Of a stretch of DNA of 18,471 nucleotides, positions 1 through 6,986 are shown piece after piece. Made by a program: the position numbers and the translations under genes. The notes below the pieces were generated by a model, which saw only the letters and a list, made by a program, of their open reading frames with translations, was not told where the DNA came from and ran no database searches. How positions within the stretch are numbered: position 1 is the first letter of the stretch; the number at the start of each line of letters is the position of its first letter. Origin of the DNA: Chloroflexota bacterium (GTDB lineage: Bacteria > Chloroflexota > Ktedonobacteria > Ktedonobacterales > Ktedonobacteraceae); contig CADDZH010000106.1 of assembly GCA_902812455.1 (NCBI GenBank), positions 1 to 18,471 of the forward strand. The letters are read 5' to 3'.

Positions 1-131
1 GAAGAAGGGGGTGGGGGTGCTTGCACCGCCCATGTCAATTCTCCCTCCCAACGAGCCTTCATCATGTCTGTAGTGGCGGGCAGGGGCACTTGCGCCGCCC
101 GCGTCACAATTCCTTCCCAGCAGGTCTTCAT
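1..131 (-). repeat. Imperfect 69-bp (23-codon) tandem repeat at the 3' part of modC
   Basis: Unit 1 is 131-63 and unit 2 is 62-1 (cut by the edge), read on the minus strand. Both begin ATGAAG and encode MK-x-x-WEG followed by a Q-[VA]-P-x-P stretch. The shared bases include TGGGA and the CAAG..CCC blocks, but many other positions differ, so the duplication is old or partly chance. Further copies could lie outside the window. Confidence 0.5.
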
Positions 132-908
132 GCCAACCAGTTCGGCCACCTTCCTGCTACAGGGTGAACGAAACACCGCTTCCTGTGAGCCTACCTGTAG
201 CACATGCCCATCGTATATAACCACGATCGTATCGGCAAGGCTCCTTGCTTCCTGCGCGTCGTGCGTGACCAGCACGACCGGTATCTCGATACGCTCATGC
301 AACGCCCGTAATTCCTCGCGCAAGGTCTCACGCACTGCGGCATCGAGGGAGCTGAACGGCTCATCGAGTAACAAGAGCTGGGGTTCTACTGCTAGCGCTC
401 GCGCCAGGGCCACTCGCTGTTGCTGCCCGCCGGAGAGTTGCGCCGGATAGAGCTTTTCCATTCCCTCCAGTTGCATGAGCCGCACCAGTTCGGCAACTCG
501 TTGTGCTCTCTGTGTTTTTCTTATAGCCATACCAAAGGCAATATTTTGTGCCACCGTCAGGTGGGGGAAGAGGGCATAATTCTGTGGAACGTAGCCCACG
601 TGCCGTTGCTGTGGAGGGATGAAGATTCTCTTATTGCTATCATGCCAGGTTGTGTTTCCGAGCGCTATATGGGCGTGGTCAAGAGGGCAGAGTCCGGCCA
701 GCGCTTGTAATGTCATAGTTTTGCCCGCTCCCGATGGCCCGAAAAGCACTGTCAGACCGGCAGGTACAGCGAACGAGATATCAAGGGTAAAGCCGGGTAA
801 TGTCCTTTGCGCCATTACCGACAAGAACTGCTTTGCTGGCGCTTGCTCCTGCGAGCCTGGCATGATAGCCCTGCCTGCTTGCTCCTCCTCGTAGTACCTG
901 GTCGTCAT
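1..908 (-). CDS. modC: Molybdate/tungstate ABC transporter ATP-binding protein (ModC type), 3' end beyond window
   Basis: This is the cytoplasmic ATPase that powers oxyanion import through the adjacent permease. From the ATG at 906-908 the frame stays open to base 1 (302 full codons), so the C-terminus is missing. Walker A GPSGAGKT is at residues 57-64, the Q-loop at VPQN (107-110), the LSGGQ signature at 158-162, Walker B LLLLDEP at 178-184, and the H-loop THD around H216. The FGPSGAGKT form and the operon context fit ModC rather than another CUT-type ATPase. The start codon overlaps the permease stop (ATGA), which indicates translational coupling. After residue 260, where a TOBE/MOP substrate-sensing domain would be expected, there is instead a 23-residue imperfect tandem repeat that reaches the edge. 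Family assignment is firm; molybdate versus tungstate is not decidable. Confidence 0.93.
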   Translation of the reverse strand, partial: MTTRYYEEEQAGRAIMPGSQEQAPAKQFLSVMAQRTLPGFTLDISFAVPAGLTVLFGPSGAGKTMTLQALAGLCPLDHAHIALGNTTWHDSNKRIFIPPQQRHVGYVPQNYALFPHLTVAQNIAFGMAIRKTQRAQRVAELVRLMQLEGMEKLYPAQLSGGQQQRVALARALAVEPQLLLLDEPFSSLDAAVRETLREELRALHERIEIPVVLVTHDAQEARSLADTIVVIYDGHVLQVGSQEAVFRSPCSRKVAELVGMKTCWEGIVTRAAQVPLPATTDMMKARWEGELTWAVQAPPPPS

Positions 909-1735
909 AAGCGCACCTGGCTTCCTATATATCGCTGCAAGATGAAAATCAGGCCAATCACGCCCGTGCTTACTCCAAGTGCCAGCAGTGCCAGCGGTAG
1001 CGCGCCTGCAACTCCGGTGCCTGTGAGTTGCACATACGTGTAGACTGGCAGCGTGTATGGATGGTAGGCCATGACGACTGTTGCGCCAAACTCACCCAGC
1101 GCGCGCATCCATGCAAGGATAAGTCCTGCGATGATTCCACCGCGCGCCAGCGGCAGGCTTACTCGCCAGAATAGGCTCCAGCGTCTCTGCCCCAGCGTTG
1201 CTGCTACCTGCTCCAGCTTCGGATCGAGAGCCTCGAACGCGCTGCGTGCCGCTACTACCACAAATGGGGATGCTACAAACATCTGTGCGAGTATAATTCC
1301 CGCCATCGTATTGTCAACTTCCAGGCCCACTGCGCTGAGCGGGCCGCCGATAAGGCCATACGGGCCATATAATACCAGCAGCACAATACCGCTCACCACA
1401 GGAGGAAAGACCAGGGGCAGGTACACGGCGACGCTGATAACGCTCTTGCCGGGGAATGTATATCTTGCCAGGAGATAGCCCAGGGGAATGCCCAGCATCC
1501 CCATAAGCACGGTTGCTATGGTGGCGCTGGCCAGCGATGTCACCAATGCGCTCACCGCTTCTGGATCACTGAGGGCAGCCGGCACCGCTGGCCACGACAC
1601 TACAAAAAGAAAATAGATGAGCGGGCCGGCAAGATAGATCAAGAGGCAGATTCCCAGGAACCAGAGCATGAATCCCAAACTGGCCACCGGGCGATGAGGC
1701 ATCATTATGCTACTTTCGGCCTGCTTCCTGCGCAT
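905..1735 (-). CDS. modB: Molybdate/tungstate ABC transporter permease (ModB type)
   Basis: This is the integral membrane channel of the oxyanion importer, 276 aa, a typical length for ModB/CysT-like permeases. Hydrophobic segments are visible at about residues 20-47, 57-90, 98-125, 144-165, 196-216 and 243-265. The EAA coupling loop that contacts the ATPase is present as EQVAATLGQRRWSLFWRVSL (about 181-200). ATG at 1735 is preceded by AGGAG (1749-1745) with a 9-nt spacer, so this start is preferred over the two Met codons at residues 11-12. It lies 39 bp downstream of the binding-protein gene and overlaps modC by 4 bp, giving an A-B-C operon. Confidence in permease function is high; the exact substrate is inferred from the neighbouring WtpA/ModA-like protein. 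Confidence 0.93.
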   Translation of the reverse strand: MRRKQAESSIMMPHRPVASLGFMLWFLGICLLIYLAGPLIYFLFVVSWPAVPAALSDPEAVSALVTSLASATIATVLMGMLGIPLGYLLARYTFPGKSVISVAVYLPLVFPPVVSGIVLLVLYGPYGLIGGPLSAVGLEVDNTMAGIILAQMFVASPFVVVAARSAFEALDPKLEQVAATLGQRRWSLFWRVSLPLARGGIIAGLILAWMRALGEFGATVVMAYHPYTLPVYTYVQLTGTGVAGALPLALLALGVSTGVIGLIFILQRYIGSQVRL

Positions 1736-1774
1736 CTGCCTTTGCTCCTGTAAATCCGCTTCTATACTAGAGTA

Positions 1775-2947
1775 TTAGCTTTGAATATATTGCTGCAACT
1801 GGGAAGGAACGGCTCTTGCATCCCCCGATACTTTGATTGTCGTTGAAAGCACGCCGTTGGCCTCCAGCAGCGCCTGCCCTTGCGAGGTTAAAAGGAAATG
1901 CACAAAGGCAATAGCACCTGCCCGGTTCCTCACCGTGCTGGGGATGGTGATCGTATACAGGACCGGCGCTCCCTTGAGAACTGTGTGTGTCTTCGGATTC
2001 GTCCAGTGCGCCATCGCGTATGTCGATGCCAGCGATGGATCGCCCAGGTTGATCTGCCTGGGCAGGCTGATGTAGGGCAGGTGCTGCTGCTTCACCTCGT
2101 TGAGATAGAAAATGCCGGCATCGAGCTGGCCCGCTCCCAGGCGCGCCACCAGCTCCTCTTCGGGAAAGACCTGGCTCGGATTTTCATCGCTGCCTAAAAT
2201 CTTCTGCGACAGGCCTGGCTGGTGATAATATTGCTCTGCCAACTGGAAAAGAAAGAGCGTGTTATAGCCCTTCGGGTCGAGTTCCGGGTCGGTTCGCCCC
2301 AACCGCAAACCTGGTTCTGCGAGCACCTGGTACCAGGGCTTGCTGCCGCTAGCCGCTGCCTGGAAATCTGCTGCAAAGCGACTACTGGGATTATAGCCAA
2401 TAACCAGCTCGGTGCGCGCCAGCGTCAAATACCAGGAAACATAATTACCGTTAGCCTTCCCCATGAGGAGCTTGTTCACATTGGGATCAGCGCTAATAAA
2501 AACATCTGGCGAACGCAGGTGATCCTTGATCTCATTCATGAGCGCAAGCGATCCCTTCCCCTCACCTTCAAATGTATAGCCCGTTGCCTTGTCAAACGCC
2601 GGCCCGACCTCGTGCTCCATAATATTCACCAGCGACCCTGCATAGAGCACCGATACCGTCCCCTTGCCTGACGAAGAGGAACCGGACGAGCCACCTGATC
2701 CGCATGCGCTTACCAGCACGATCACGAAAAGTATAGAAATACCAAATATACCCCAACGAGGTAATTTCGGAACTGGATCGTCACCCGATGAATTTTTCCG
2801 ATCAAATAAGGTAATTGAGGAACGAGATCGTACCTGTAGGGGCAAGGAGCGGGGCGGTGTGGTGCGGGGGCCTTGTGCTTGCCCTCGCGCTCGCCCTTTG
2901 TCCCAACATGGCCTTTCTGATTCCCGTCTTCTTCGTATGAGACTCAA
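1775..2947 (-). CDS. modA: WtpA/ModA-like molybdate/tungstate-binding lipoprotein, TTG start
   Basis: This is the extracytoplasmic receptor that captures oxyanion and delivers it to the permease. The mature part begins TVSVLYAGSL and contains SPDVFISADPN and GRTDPELDPKGYN. These resemble the ADVVASAD and DP-x-x-DP-x-GYR motifs of the WtpA branch more than classical ModA. A membrane segment (WGIFGISILFVIVLV) ends in the lipobox VSAC, followed by a Gly/Ser linker. An upstream ATG at 2980 exists, but the promoter -10 at 2983-2988 would put the transcript start at about 2976. A TTG at 2947 has SD GAGGAGGT (2959-2952) four bases upstream, so 2947 is chosen (390 aa). This still leaves about 80 residues before the lipobox Cys, far longer than a normal signal peptide. 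That leader is Arg/Pro/Gly-rich and partly encoded by a GC-rich repeat. Function is sure; the N-terminus is uncertain. Confidence 0.87.
   Translation of the reverse strand: MSLIRRRRESERPCWDKGRARGQAQGPRTTPPRSLPLQVRSRSSITLFDRKNSSGDDPVPKLPRWGIFGISILFVIVLVSACGSGGSSGSSSSGKGTVSVLYAGSLVNIMEHEVGPAFDKATGYTFEGEGKGSLALMNEIKDHLRSPDVFISADPNVNKLLMGKANGNYVSWYLTLARTELVIGYNPSSRFAADFQAAASGSKPWYQVLAEPGLRLGRTDPELDPKGYNTLFLFQLAEQYYHQPGLSQKILGSDENPSQVFPEEELVARLGAGQLDAGIFYLNEVKQQHLPYISLPRQINLGDPSLASTYAMAHWTNPKTHTVLKGAPVLYTITIPSTVRNRAGAIAFVHFLLTSQGQALLEANGVLSTTIKVSGDARAVPSQLQQYIQS
2839..2884. repeat. GC-rich repeat-like segment with inverted arms inside the modA leader
   Basis: GGGCAAG (2840-2846) pairs with CTTGCCC (2878-2884) around a 31-nt G-rich loop. 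The surrounding 2831-2905 stretch is strongly G-biased on the plus strand, unlike the AT-richer flanks. It encodes the low-complexity leader GRARGQAQGP-x-TTPPRSLPL of the binding protein. It looks like a dispersed intergenic-type repeat captured in a coding sequence. That origin is inference; only the arms and composition are seen. Confidence 0.4.
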
Positions 2948-2982
2948 GGTTACCTCCTCGATCATTGAATATTCATACATTG

Positions 2983-3012
2983 AGTATAGCCGAAGAAACG
3001 GATCAGGGTCAA
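2983..3012 (-). promoter_or_regulatory. Sigma70-like promoter of the modABC operon
   Basis: On the minus strand, TTGACC (3012-3007) and TATACT (2988-2983) are separated by 18 bp, each matching 5 of 6 consensus bases. The predicted transcript start at about 2976 excludes the ATG at 2980 and leaves a leader of about 30 nt ending in the SD of the TTG start. Confidence 0.6.
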
Positions 3013-3081
3013 GTCAAAGAATTGGATTTTGGCAATATGCCGTCAGCGCTCCTAGATATGCAATTGTGGCCGGGAAATATC

Positions 3082-3927
3082 CTACATGATATCAGTCACA
3101 CCAATACCCGGCTCATCTACAATGCGCCTGAGCAGCTCGTCGTCATAGTCCCACGCTGCATATTCCTGATCCGTGCCGCGCACAAAATAGGCGAAGAATT
3201 CGCTGACCCCATGTCGTGGCGGCAATGCCAGCCTCGCTACGCCCTGTGGAATCAATCCAGCGGTAGCTCTGGCATCAAGCACACGGCGTAGTACTGCAAC
3301 AAATAATGACGGATCAGTGATCTGCCCGCTGCGCCGCGCTTCTGCGCTCTCTACCTCGAAGAGCGGCTTGACCAGCGCCAGCACCTCTCCCTCTGCTGCA
3401 AGAATGGTAGCGGCAATAGGAAGGGCCCGGGTGAGCGAGAGATATGAAAGATCGAGTGTAACGAGGGTAGGGGGAGGATCAAGCGTGGTAAGAGCAGGAT
3501 CGCCGAGATTTGTTCGCTCAAGATTGCGCACGCGAGGATCGGCCCGCAGGCGCCCAATAAGCTGCCCGTAACCGGCCTCGACAGCATAGACGAGCGAGGC
3601 TCCATGCCGCAATAGACAGTCCGTGAACCCGCCGGTGGAGGCACCGCAGTCAAGCGCTACCCTGCCGGTGACATCTATGCGAAAATGCTCCAGGGCAGCT
3701 TCCAGCTTGTATCCTCCCCGGCTGGCGTAACGCTGCCTTCCCAGGACTCGCACTGGAGCACCAGCCGGTACGGGCATACCCGGCTTATCGATGCGCTGCT
3801 CATCTACCAGCACTTTCCCGGCCATTATCCAGCGCCGGGCCTCGTCTTCGCTCTCAAAGACGCCCCGTTCAACAAGCAGCTTCGCTAATGGTTGCTTTCT
3901 TCCAGATCGTGCCATATCTTGCCTCAT
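3082..3927 (-). CDS. tlyA: TlyA family 16S/23S rRNA (cytidine-2'-O)-methyltransferase
   Basis: This SAM-dependent 2'-O-methyltransferase acts on rRNA in the ribosome subunits (family knowledge from mycobacterial TlyA, where its loss gives capreomycin resistance). An N-terminal S4 RNA-binding domain (about residues 13-62) is followed by the RYASRGGYKL linker and an FtsJ-like Rossmann domain with SAM motif DCGASTGGFTD (93-103). The catalytic tetrad is complete: K74, D159 (LDLSYLSL), K187 (LVKPLFE) and E243. These are offset by exactly five from the K69-D154-K182-E238 tetrad of the M. tuberculosis enzyme. The length of 281 aa is normal. The start could be ATG 3927 or ATG 3915 (preceded by GAGG); the second removes the offset down to one residue and may be the real one. 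It lies 66 bp downstream of the sulfurtransferase gene, with no evident functional link. Confidence 0.93.
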   Translation of the reverse strand: MRQDMARSGRKQPLAKLLVERGVFESEDEARRWIMAGKVLVDEQRIDKPGMPVPAGAPVRVLGRQRYASRGGYKLEAALEHFRIDVTGRVALDCGASTGGFTDCLLRHGASLVYAVEAGYGQLIGRLRADPRVRNLERTNLGDPALTTLDPPPTLVTLDLSYLSLTRALPIAATILAAEGEVLALVKPLFEVESAEARRSGQITDPSLFVAVLRRVLDARATAGLIPQGVARLALPPRHGVSEFFAYFVRGTDQEYAAWDYDDELLRRIVDEPGIGVTDIM

Positions 3928-3993
3928 TTCGCACCTGCTCCACCTCTTTTATCATATTAGTTACCTGTTGGGCAAGATATTTTTTGAATAGAT

Positions 3994-4920
3994 CTATAAC
4001 AGAGATCGCTCTTCTCGTTCGACCGGGCGCGCCGGATCAGTGCCCCACTCCTCCCAGGAGGCATCGTAGAGGGAAAGACTGCGGTAGCCAGCCAGATACA
4101 GCGCAAAGAGGGCCAGGGAAGCCGAGATACCTACGCCGCAGTAGGTGATGATCTGCTGCTCTGGTTCGAGGCCTACAGCCCGGGCCAGTTCGCTTATGCT
4201 TTCAGCAGACCGGAAGGTCCAGTCGAGCGGGTCGAGCATCCTCGATGCCTGCAGGTGGATGGCACCAGGAATACGTCCACCCTGCATGAAGCGCCCGGGA
4301 GTCACTTCCAGCCAGTCCTGCCCAGGCGGAAACCAACGGCTCCCCTGTGGGGTCCAGATGGCCTGACCGGCGTACTGCTCAGGGGGACGCGTATCAAGCA
4401 GCCAGATCTTCCCCGCCGGCTCACTCAACGCGCGTTCAACCTCCGCAGCCGTCGCCAGCCAGTGACGCTGTGGTCGAGGTGTGAAGCAGGCAGGGAGAGG
4501 GTGGGCGCTTTCCGTACTTACCGGTCGCCCTTCTGCCACCCATTTGGTCCATCCCCCATTGAGCACGGCCACCTGCTCGTGCCCATAGAAGCGCAAGGCC
4601 CACCAGAGCCGGGCTGCCCCGGAGTGGTCCGTCTCGGCATAGGCGACCACCCGCGTCTGGTCTCCGATTCCCACCGCTTCCATTACGGCAGCGAATGACT
4701 CAGGCGGCAAGAGCAGATCCCGGATGCCACGCTCATCTGTCCAACTCAAATCGCGGTGCCAATCGAGATGCACGGCCCCTGGCAGATGCCCGCGCTGGTA
4801 GAGAGCTCGACTCGTGCCATCGCCACGCCAGCGCGCATCCACGACACGCAGATCGTCATCCAGGAGATGTGCTTCCAGCCAGGCTGTTTCCACTAAGGGG
4901 TGCGTTGAAAAATCGATCAT
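3994..4920 (-). CDS. Two-domain rhodanese-family sulfurtransferase (SseA/MST type)
   Basis: It is predicted to transfer sulfane sulfur from thiosulfate or 3-mercaptopyruvate to cyanide or thiol acceptors in the cytoplasm. The 308-aa protein is a tandem rhodanese. The N-terminal domain has the conserved VVDARW and GHLPGAVHLDW motifs but no catalytic Cys at the equivalent loop (AETDHSG). The C-terminal domain has LLDTRPPEQY, GRIPGAIHL and active loop CGVGISA with C261. The CG-x-G form of the loop is closer to mercaptopyruvate sulfurtransferases than to the CRKGVT loop of classical rhodanese; substrate preference is therefore inferred. ATG 4920 follows a weak AAAGGG ribosome site. The ABM-like gene lies 75 bp upstream on the same strand. 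Confidence 0.92.
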   Translation of the reverse strand: MIDFSTHPLVETAWLEAHLLDDDLRVVDARWRGDGTSRALYQRGHLPGAVHLDWHRDLSWTDERGIRDLLLPPESFAAVMEAVGIGDQTRVVAYAETDHSGAARLWWALRFYGHEQVAVLNGGWTKWVAEGRPVSTESAHPLPACFTPRPQRHWLATAAEVERALSEPAGKIWLLDTRPPEQYAGQAIWTPQGSRWFPPGQDWLEVTPGRFMQGGRIPGAIHLQASRMLDPLDWTFRSAESISELARAVGLEPEQQIITYCGVGISASLALFALYLAGYRSLSLYDASWEEWGTDPARPVEREERSLL

Positions 4921-4995
4921 CTTTTTCCCTTTACGCGGCTCTTCTTTGGACAGACTTCGCTGTACAGTCCTGCGGGCAGGATGCCGCCGGGTTCT

Positions 4996-5286
4996 TTATG
5001 CCTCAATGTTATAGAATTCCCGGTAGCCGGATTCGACCAGCGGTATCATGCGCGCAAACCACTCCCCAAATTCTGGCCGGGAGAATTCCTGAGCTTGAAG
5101 CTGTTCCCAGGCACCGAGACTCTCCACTGTCATCTCGACAACAACGGTGAAGAAGGGCCCACTGGCATCAGTGAGAATGCGTTCCTCTGGCTGCCCCGGC
5201 CGCTGCTGGCGTGCCTCTTTGAACAGTGCCACTAATTCATCTCCTCTGCCATACCTGGCCTGGAAGACATTGCGTACCAGTATCAC
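4996..5286 (-). CDS. Small dimeric alpha-beta barrel protein (ABM-like), GTG start
   Basis: A 96-aa cytoplasmic protein. Its pattern is a beta strand (ILVRNVFQA), a helix (DELVALFKEARQQ), then strands around FFTVVVEM and a C-terminal helix with Y-x-x-FYNIEA. This resembles ferredoxin-like barrels of the antibiotic-biosynthesis-monooxygenase/NIPSNAP type, which usually dimerise. No catalytic residue can be assigned and enzymatic activity is not claimed. The open frame extends up to a TTG at 5304, but AAAGGAGG (about 5301-5294) is ideally placed 7 nt before GTG 5286, which also starts the first beta strand, so GTG 5286 is preferred. It is upstream of, and collinear with, the sulfurtransferase gene. 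Confidence 0.7.
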   Translation of the reverse strand: MILVRNVFQARYGRGDELVALFKEARQQRPGQPEERILTDASGPFFTVVVEMTVESLGAWEQLQAQEFSRPEFGEWFARMIPLVESGYREFYNIEA

Positions 5287-5368
5287 TATCTTGCCTCCTT
5301 TCAATCAAATCGACGTTTAGGCTAATGTGGAAATGAGCGGGTGCTTGTACCCAATCAGCTACTATTCA

Positions 5369-5457
5369 AACGCTGAGATTAAGAACTTTTCGCATTCTGA
5401 GTTGAAAACTTGGCAACTGTCTGAACACGTCAAGCCAGTCGATTTTGACTCAGCGTT
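5369..5457. repeat. 9-bp inverted repeat flanking about 70 bp
   Basis: AACGCTGAG (5369-5377) and CTCAGCGTT (5449-5457) are perfect inverted arms 71 nt apart. The enclosed AT-richer segment contains no gene. It directly abuts the 3' end of the membrane-protein remnant, so it could be the end of a lost mobile element. No target-site duplication was identified. Confidence 0.35.
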
Positions 5458-5465
5458 CTGCAACT

Positions 5466-5675
5466 TTACCTGCTTCCATCCGTACGATTTCGAACAGTTC
5501 GACCGTGAGGATGAGCCTTCTCCAGCTTGCCTAGCACCTGGAGCCACTCACGCACGGGGGTGGTTGATTGTGCCGAACCCATGCGGAGCATAGCAGTCTA
5601 TTCCATGCCGATCGCTATAAACAACGCGAGTACGCTGACAATGTGAAGAAACAGCGCGTACGGGTAGAGTAGCAT
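5466..5675 (-). pseudogene. Remnant of a small integral membrane protein (DUF2269-like) with an in-frame amber stop
   Basis: ATG 5675 is preceded by a good SD (AAGGGG, 6 nt upstream) and encodes MLLYPYALFLHIVSVLALF, a typical first membrane helix. It then hits TAG (5600-5598) after GME. The same frame continues without interruption through TAMLRMGS..TTPVREWLQVLGKLEKAHP, which looks like the cytoplasmic loop after that helix, and stops at TAA (5468-5466). A Trp codon (TGG to TAG) at the stop would restore a GMEW-x-x-L motif reminiscent of DUF2269-like proteins. The later helices are absent, so the gene is also truncated. Alternatively the first 25 residues could be a genuine tiny membrane peptide. 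The family name is from memory of the pattern and is tentative. A 13-bp palindrome (5490-5502) lies in the tail. Confidence 0.5.
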
Positions 5676-5768
5676 GAAGTCCCCTTTCTCTGTTACTCTG
5701 TCTCCAAGCCCTCTCGACCAAGGACGAGCAGGTTGCTCCTGCCTGATCAGTGGAAGATTTCAGGCGAG

Positions 5769-6872
5769 TTAATTCGCGGTCAAGGAGCCGAAGAGCCCGT
5801 GAAAGTAAAAGTAGATGCCGGCGGTGAAGTAGAGGGTATTGGGGTCACCGCCATTGCCGCCATTGCCGAAGATTAATCCCCACAGGCCCACAATGTCAAT
5901 GGGTTTGCCAGTTTTGTCGCGAAGGTGCCCAAGGAACCGACCTGTATGGGGGTCGTAGGCGTTGAGAAGCCCGCTGCCCGTGTTCCCGACAATCAGATCG
6001 TTGCTAAACTGCCCGAAATGGGCAGGGGCGATGGCCATGCCCCAGGGGAAGTAGAGCGGGCCGCCTGAAACAACGCGGCGGATCAAGTTCCCCTCGGTGT
6101 CATAGACATCGATGTATCCCGTGTTCAGACCGGCGTAGGCGACCCAGAGCTGGCCCCCCAGGTTGGTAATATTGTACGGGAAGTAACCTGCCGGGAGGTT
6201 GGGGTCATGGAAGGAGCCTTGCAGGTGGACAAGGGTAAAATGCTGGTCGAACACATCGATGGTTCCGAAGAGATTGGCGGCGTAGATAAAGGTGCCGGAG
6301 GCGTTCGTCCCGATAGCAAGCCCCTGGTAGACCGCGGCAGGGTTATTGACAGCAACGATGGCATGCGCCGCGTCGACTTTGGGATTCCACCCTGAGATCA
6401 CCCCATCGAAACCGGCAAACAAGAACAGGGCAGGGCCGGACTTGTTGCCCCCGTGAATGACAAAGCCGGTCGTGCTGTTGAAGACGACACCTGTCGGTGC
6501 CCCGGGATGGGGACTGCCTGGGTTCGATGGGATGCTGACCACCAGAGGCGAGCTCGGCGGATAGGGCTGGCCCTGCCCGTTATACACGGTGGAGAAGCCA
6601 GTATCTTCGTCCGCAATCCAGAAAGGACCGCCAGGGGTATATGTTATTCCCCAGGCGTTGACGAGAAGCGGGTCGGTATATCTGGCCAACCCAGGAACAT
6701 CCGAAACCAGATTTGTCTGCTGGTAGTACCCCGTCCTGCCTTGAGGCCGGCTACTTTTGGCCAGGGCTGGCGAGGAGCCGAAGGCGAACAAGGAGAACAG
6801 CAGACCAGGAAGCAAGAGGAAGGTCGTTGTCACCACTAACAGGAAGCTGATATGCCGTTTGGTAAAAGCCAT
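5769..6872 (-). CDS. Secreted TIGR03118 family beta-propeller-like protein
   Basis: A 367-aa exported protein. The N-terminus has a signal peptide: basic MAFTKRH, a long hydrophobic core, and cleavage likely after SPALA (about residue 38). The mature start YYQQTNLVSDVPGLARYTDPLLVNAWGI is the hallmark of the TIGR03118 family, with further repeats such as GFVIHGG, YAANLFGTIDVFD, WGMAIAPAHFG and NDLIVGNTGSGLLNAYD. These fit NHL/propeller-like blades. The family has no established biochemical activity, so none is assigned. The start is fixed by a perfect AGGAGG seven nt before ATG 6872. It lies 114 bp after the cupin gene, the gap containing a 12-bp perfect stem. It may be the last gene of the oxidase-cupin operon or have its own control. 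Confidence 0.88.
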   Translation of the reverse strand: MAFTKRHISFLLVVTTTFLLLPGLLFSLFAFGSSPALAKSSRPQGRTGYYQQTNLVSDVPGLARYTDPLLVNAWGITYTPGGPFWIADEDTGFSTVYNGQGQPYPPSSPLVVSIPSNPGSPHPGAPTGVVFNSTTGFVIHGGNKSGPALFLFAGFDGVISGWNPKVDAAHAIVAVNNPAAVYQGLAIGTNASGTFIYAANLFGTIDVFDQHFTLVHLQGSFHDPNLPAGYFPYNITNLGGQLWVAYAGLNTGYIDVYDTEGNLIRRVVSGGPLYFPWGMAIAPAHFGQFSNDLIVGNTGSGLLNAYDPHTGRFLGHLRDKTGKPIDIVGLWGLIFGNGGNGGDPNTLYFTAGIYFYFHGLFGSLTAN

Positions 6873-6921
6873 AGTATACCTCCTTCAAGAAATCAATGCT
6901 GACGTGAAGAATGCCATGAGC

Positions 6922-6969
6922 AAGAGAGGCCGATAGTTCTGTTCCCTCTGAGGGGTCTCGGCCTCTCTT
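6922..6969. terminator. Perfect 12-bp inverted repeat between cupin and TIGR03118 genes
   Basis: AAGAGAGGCCGA (6922-6933) and TCGGCCTCTCTT (6958-6969) are exact reverse complements, with a 24-nt loop that itself contains CCCTC/GAGGG. It can form a long G+C-rich RNA hairpin in transcripts of either strand. No U-run follows on either strand, so an intrinsic terminator is possible but atypical. A leader structure or processing site before the TIGR03118 gene is an alternative. Confidence 0.5.
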
Positions 6970-6986
6970 CTTGAATTGAGAGCAAT

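Larger units (their letters stand above)
5305..5768. other. 464-bp interval without an intact gene
   Basis: This holds a decayed membrane-protein gene on the minus strand (5466-5675) and a 9-bp inverted repeat (5369-5457). The 5676-5768 part contains the SD of that remnant and otherwise nothing recognisable. Short open frames on the plus strand (for example 5327-5593) are Cys/Phe-rich, lack a ribosome site and match no family I know, so I treat them as noncoding. Confidence 0.5.

Noticed and set aside
2978..2980. ATG as start of the molybdate-binding protein
   Set aside because: It has no SD and coincides with the predicted transcript start of the TTGACC/TATACT promoter; the TTG at 2947 has a near-perfect SD.
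5490..5502. Possible LexA/SOS operator (TCGAAC-A-GTTCGA)
   Set aside because: Arm spacing is 1 nt rather than the 4 nt of the Gram-positive GAAC-N4-GTTC box, and no gene starts nearby.
5327..5593. 88-codon plus-strand frame in the 5.3-5.8 kb gap
   Set aside because: No ribosome site, odd Cys/Phe/His-rich composition, no family resemblance, and it overlaps the better supported minus-strand remnant.
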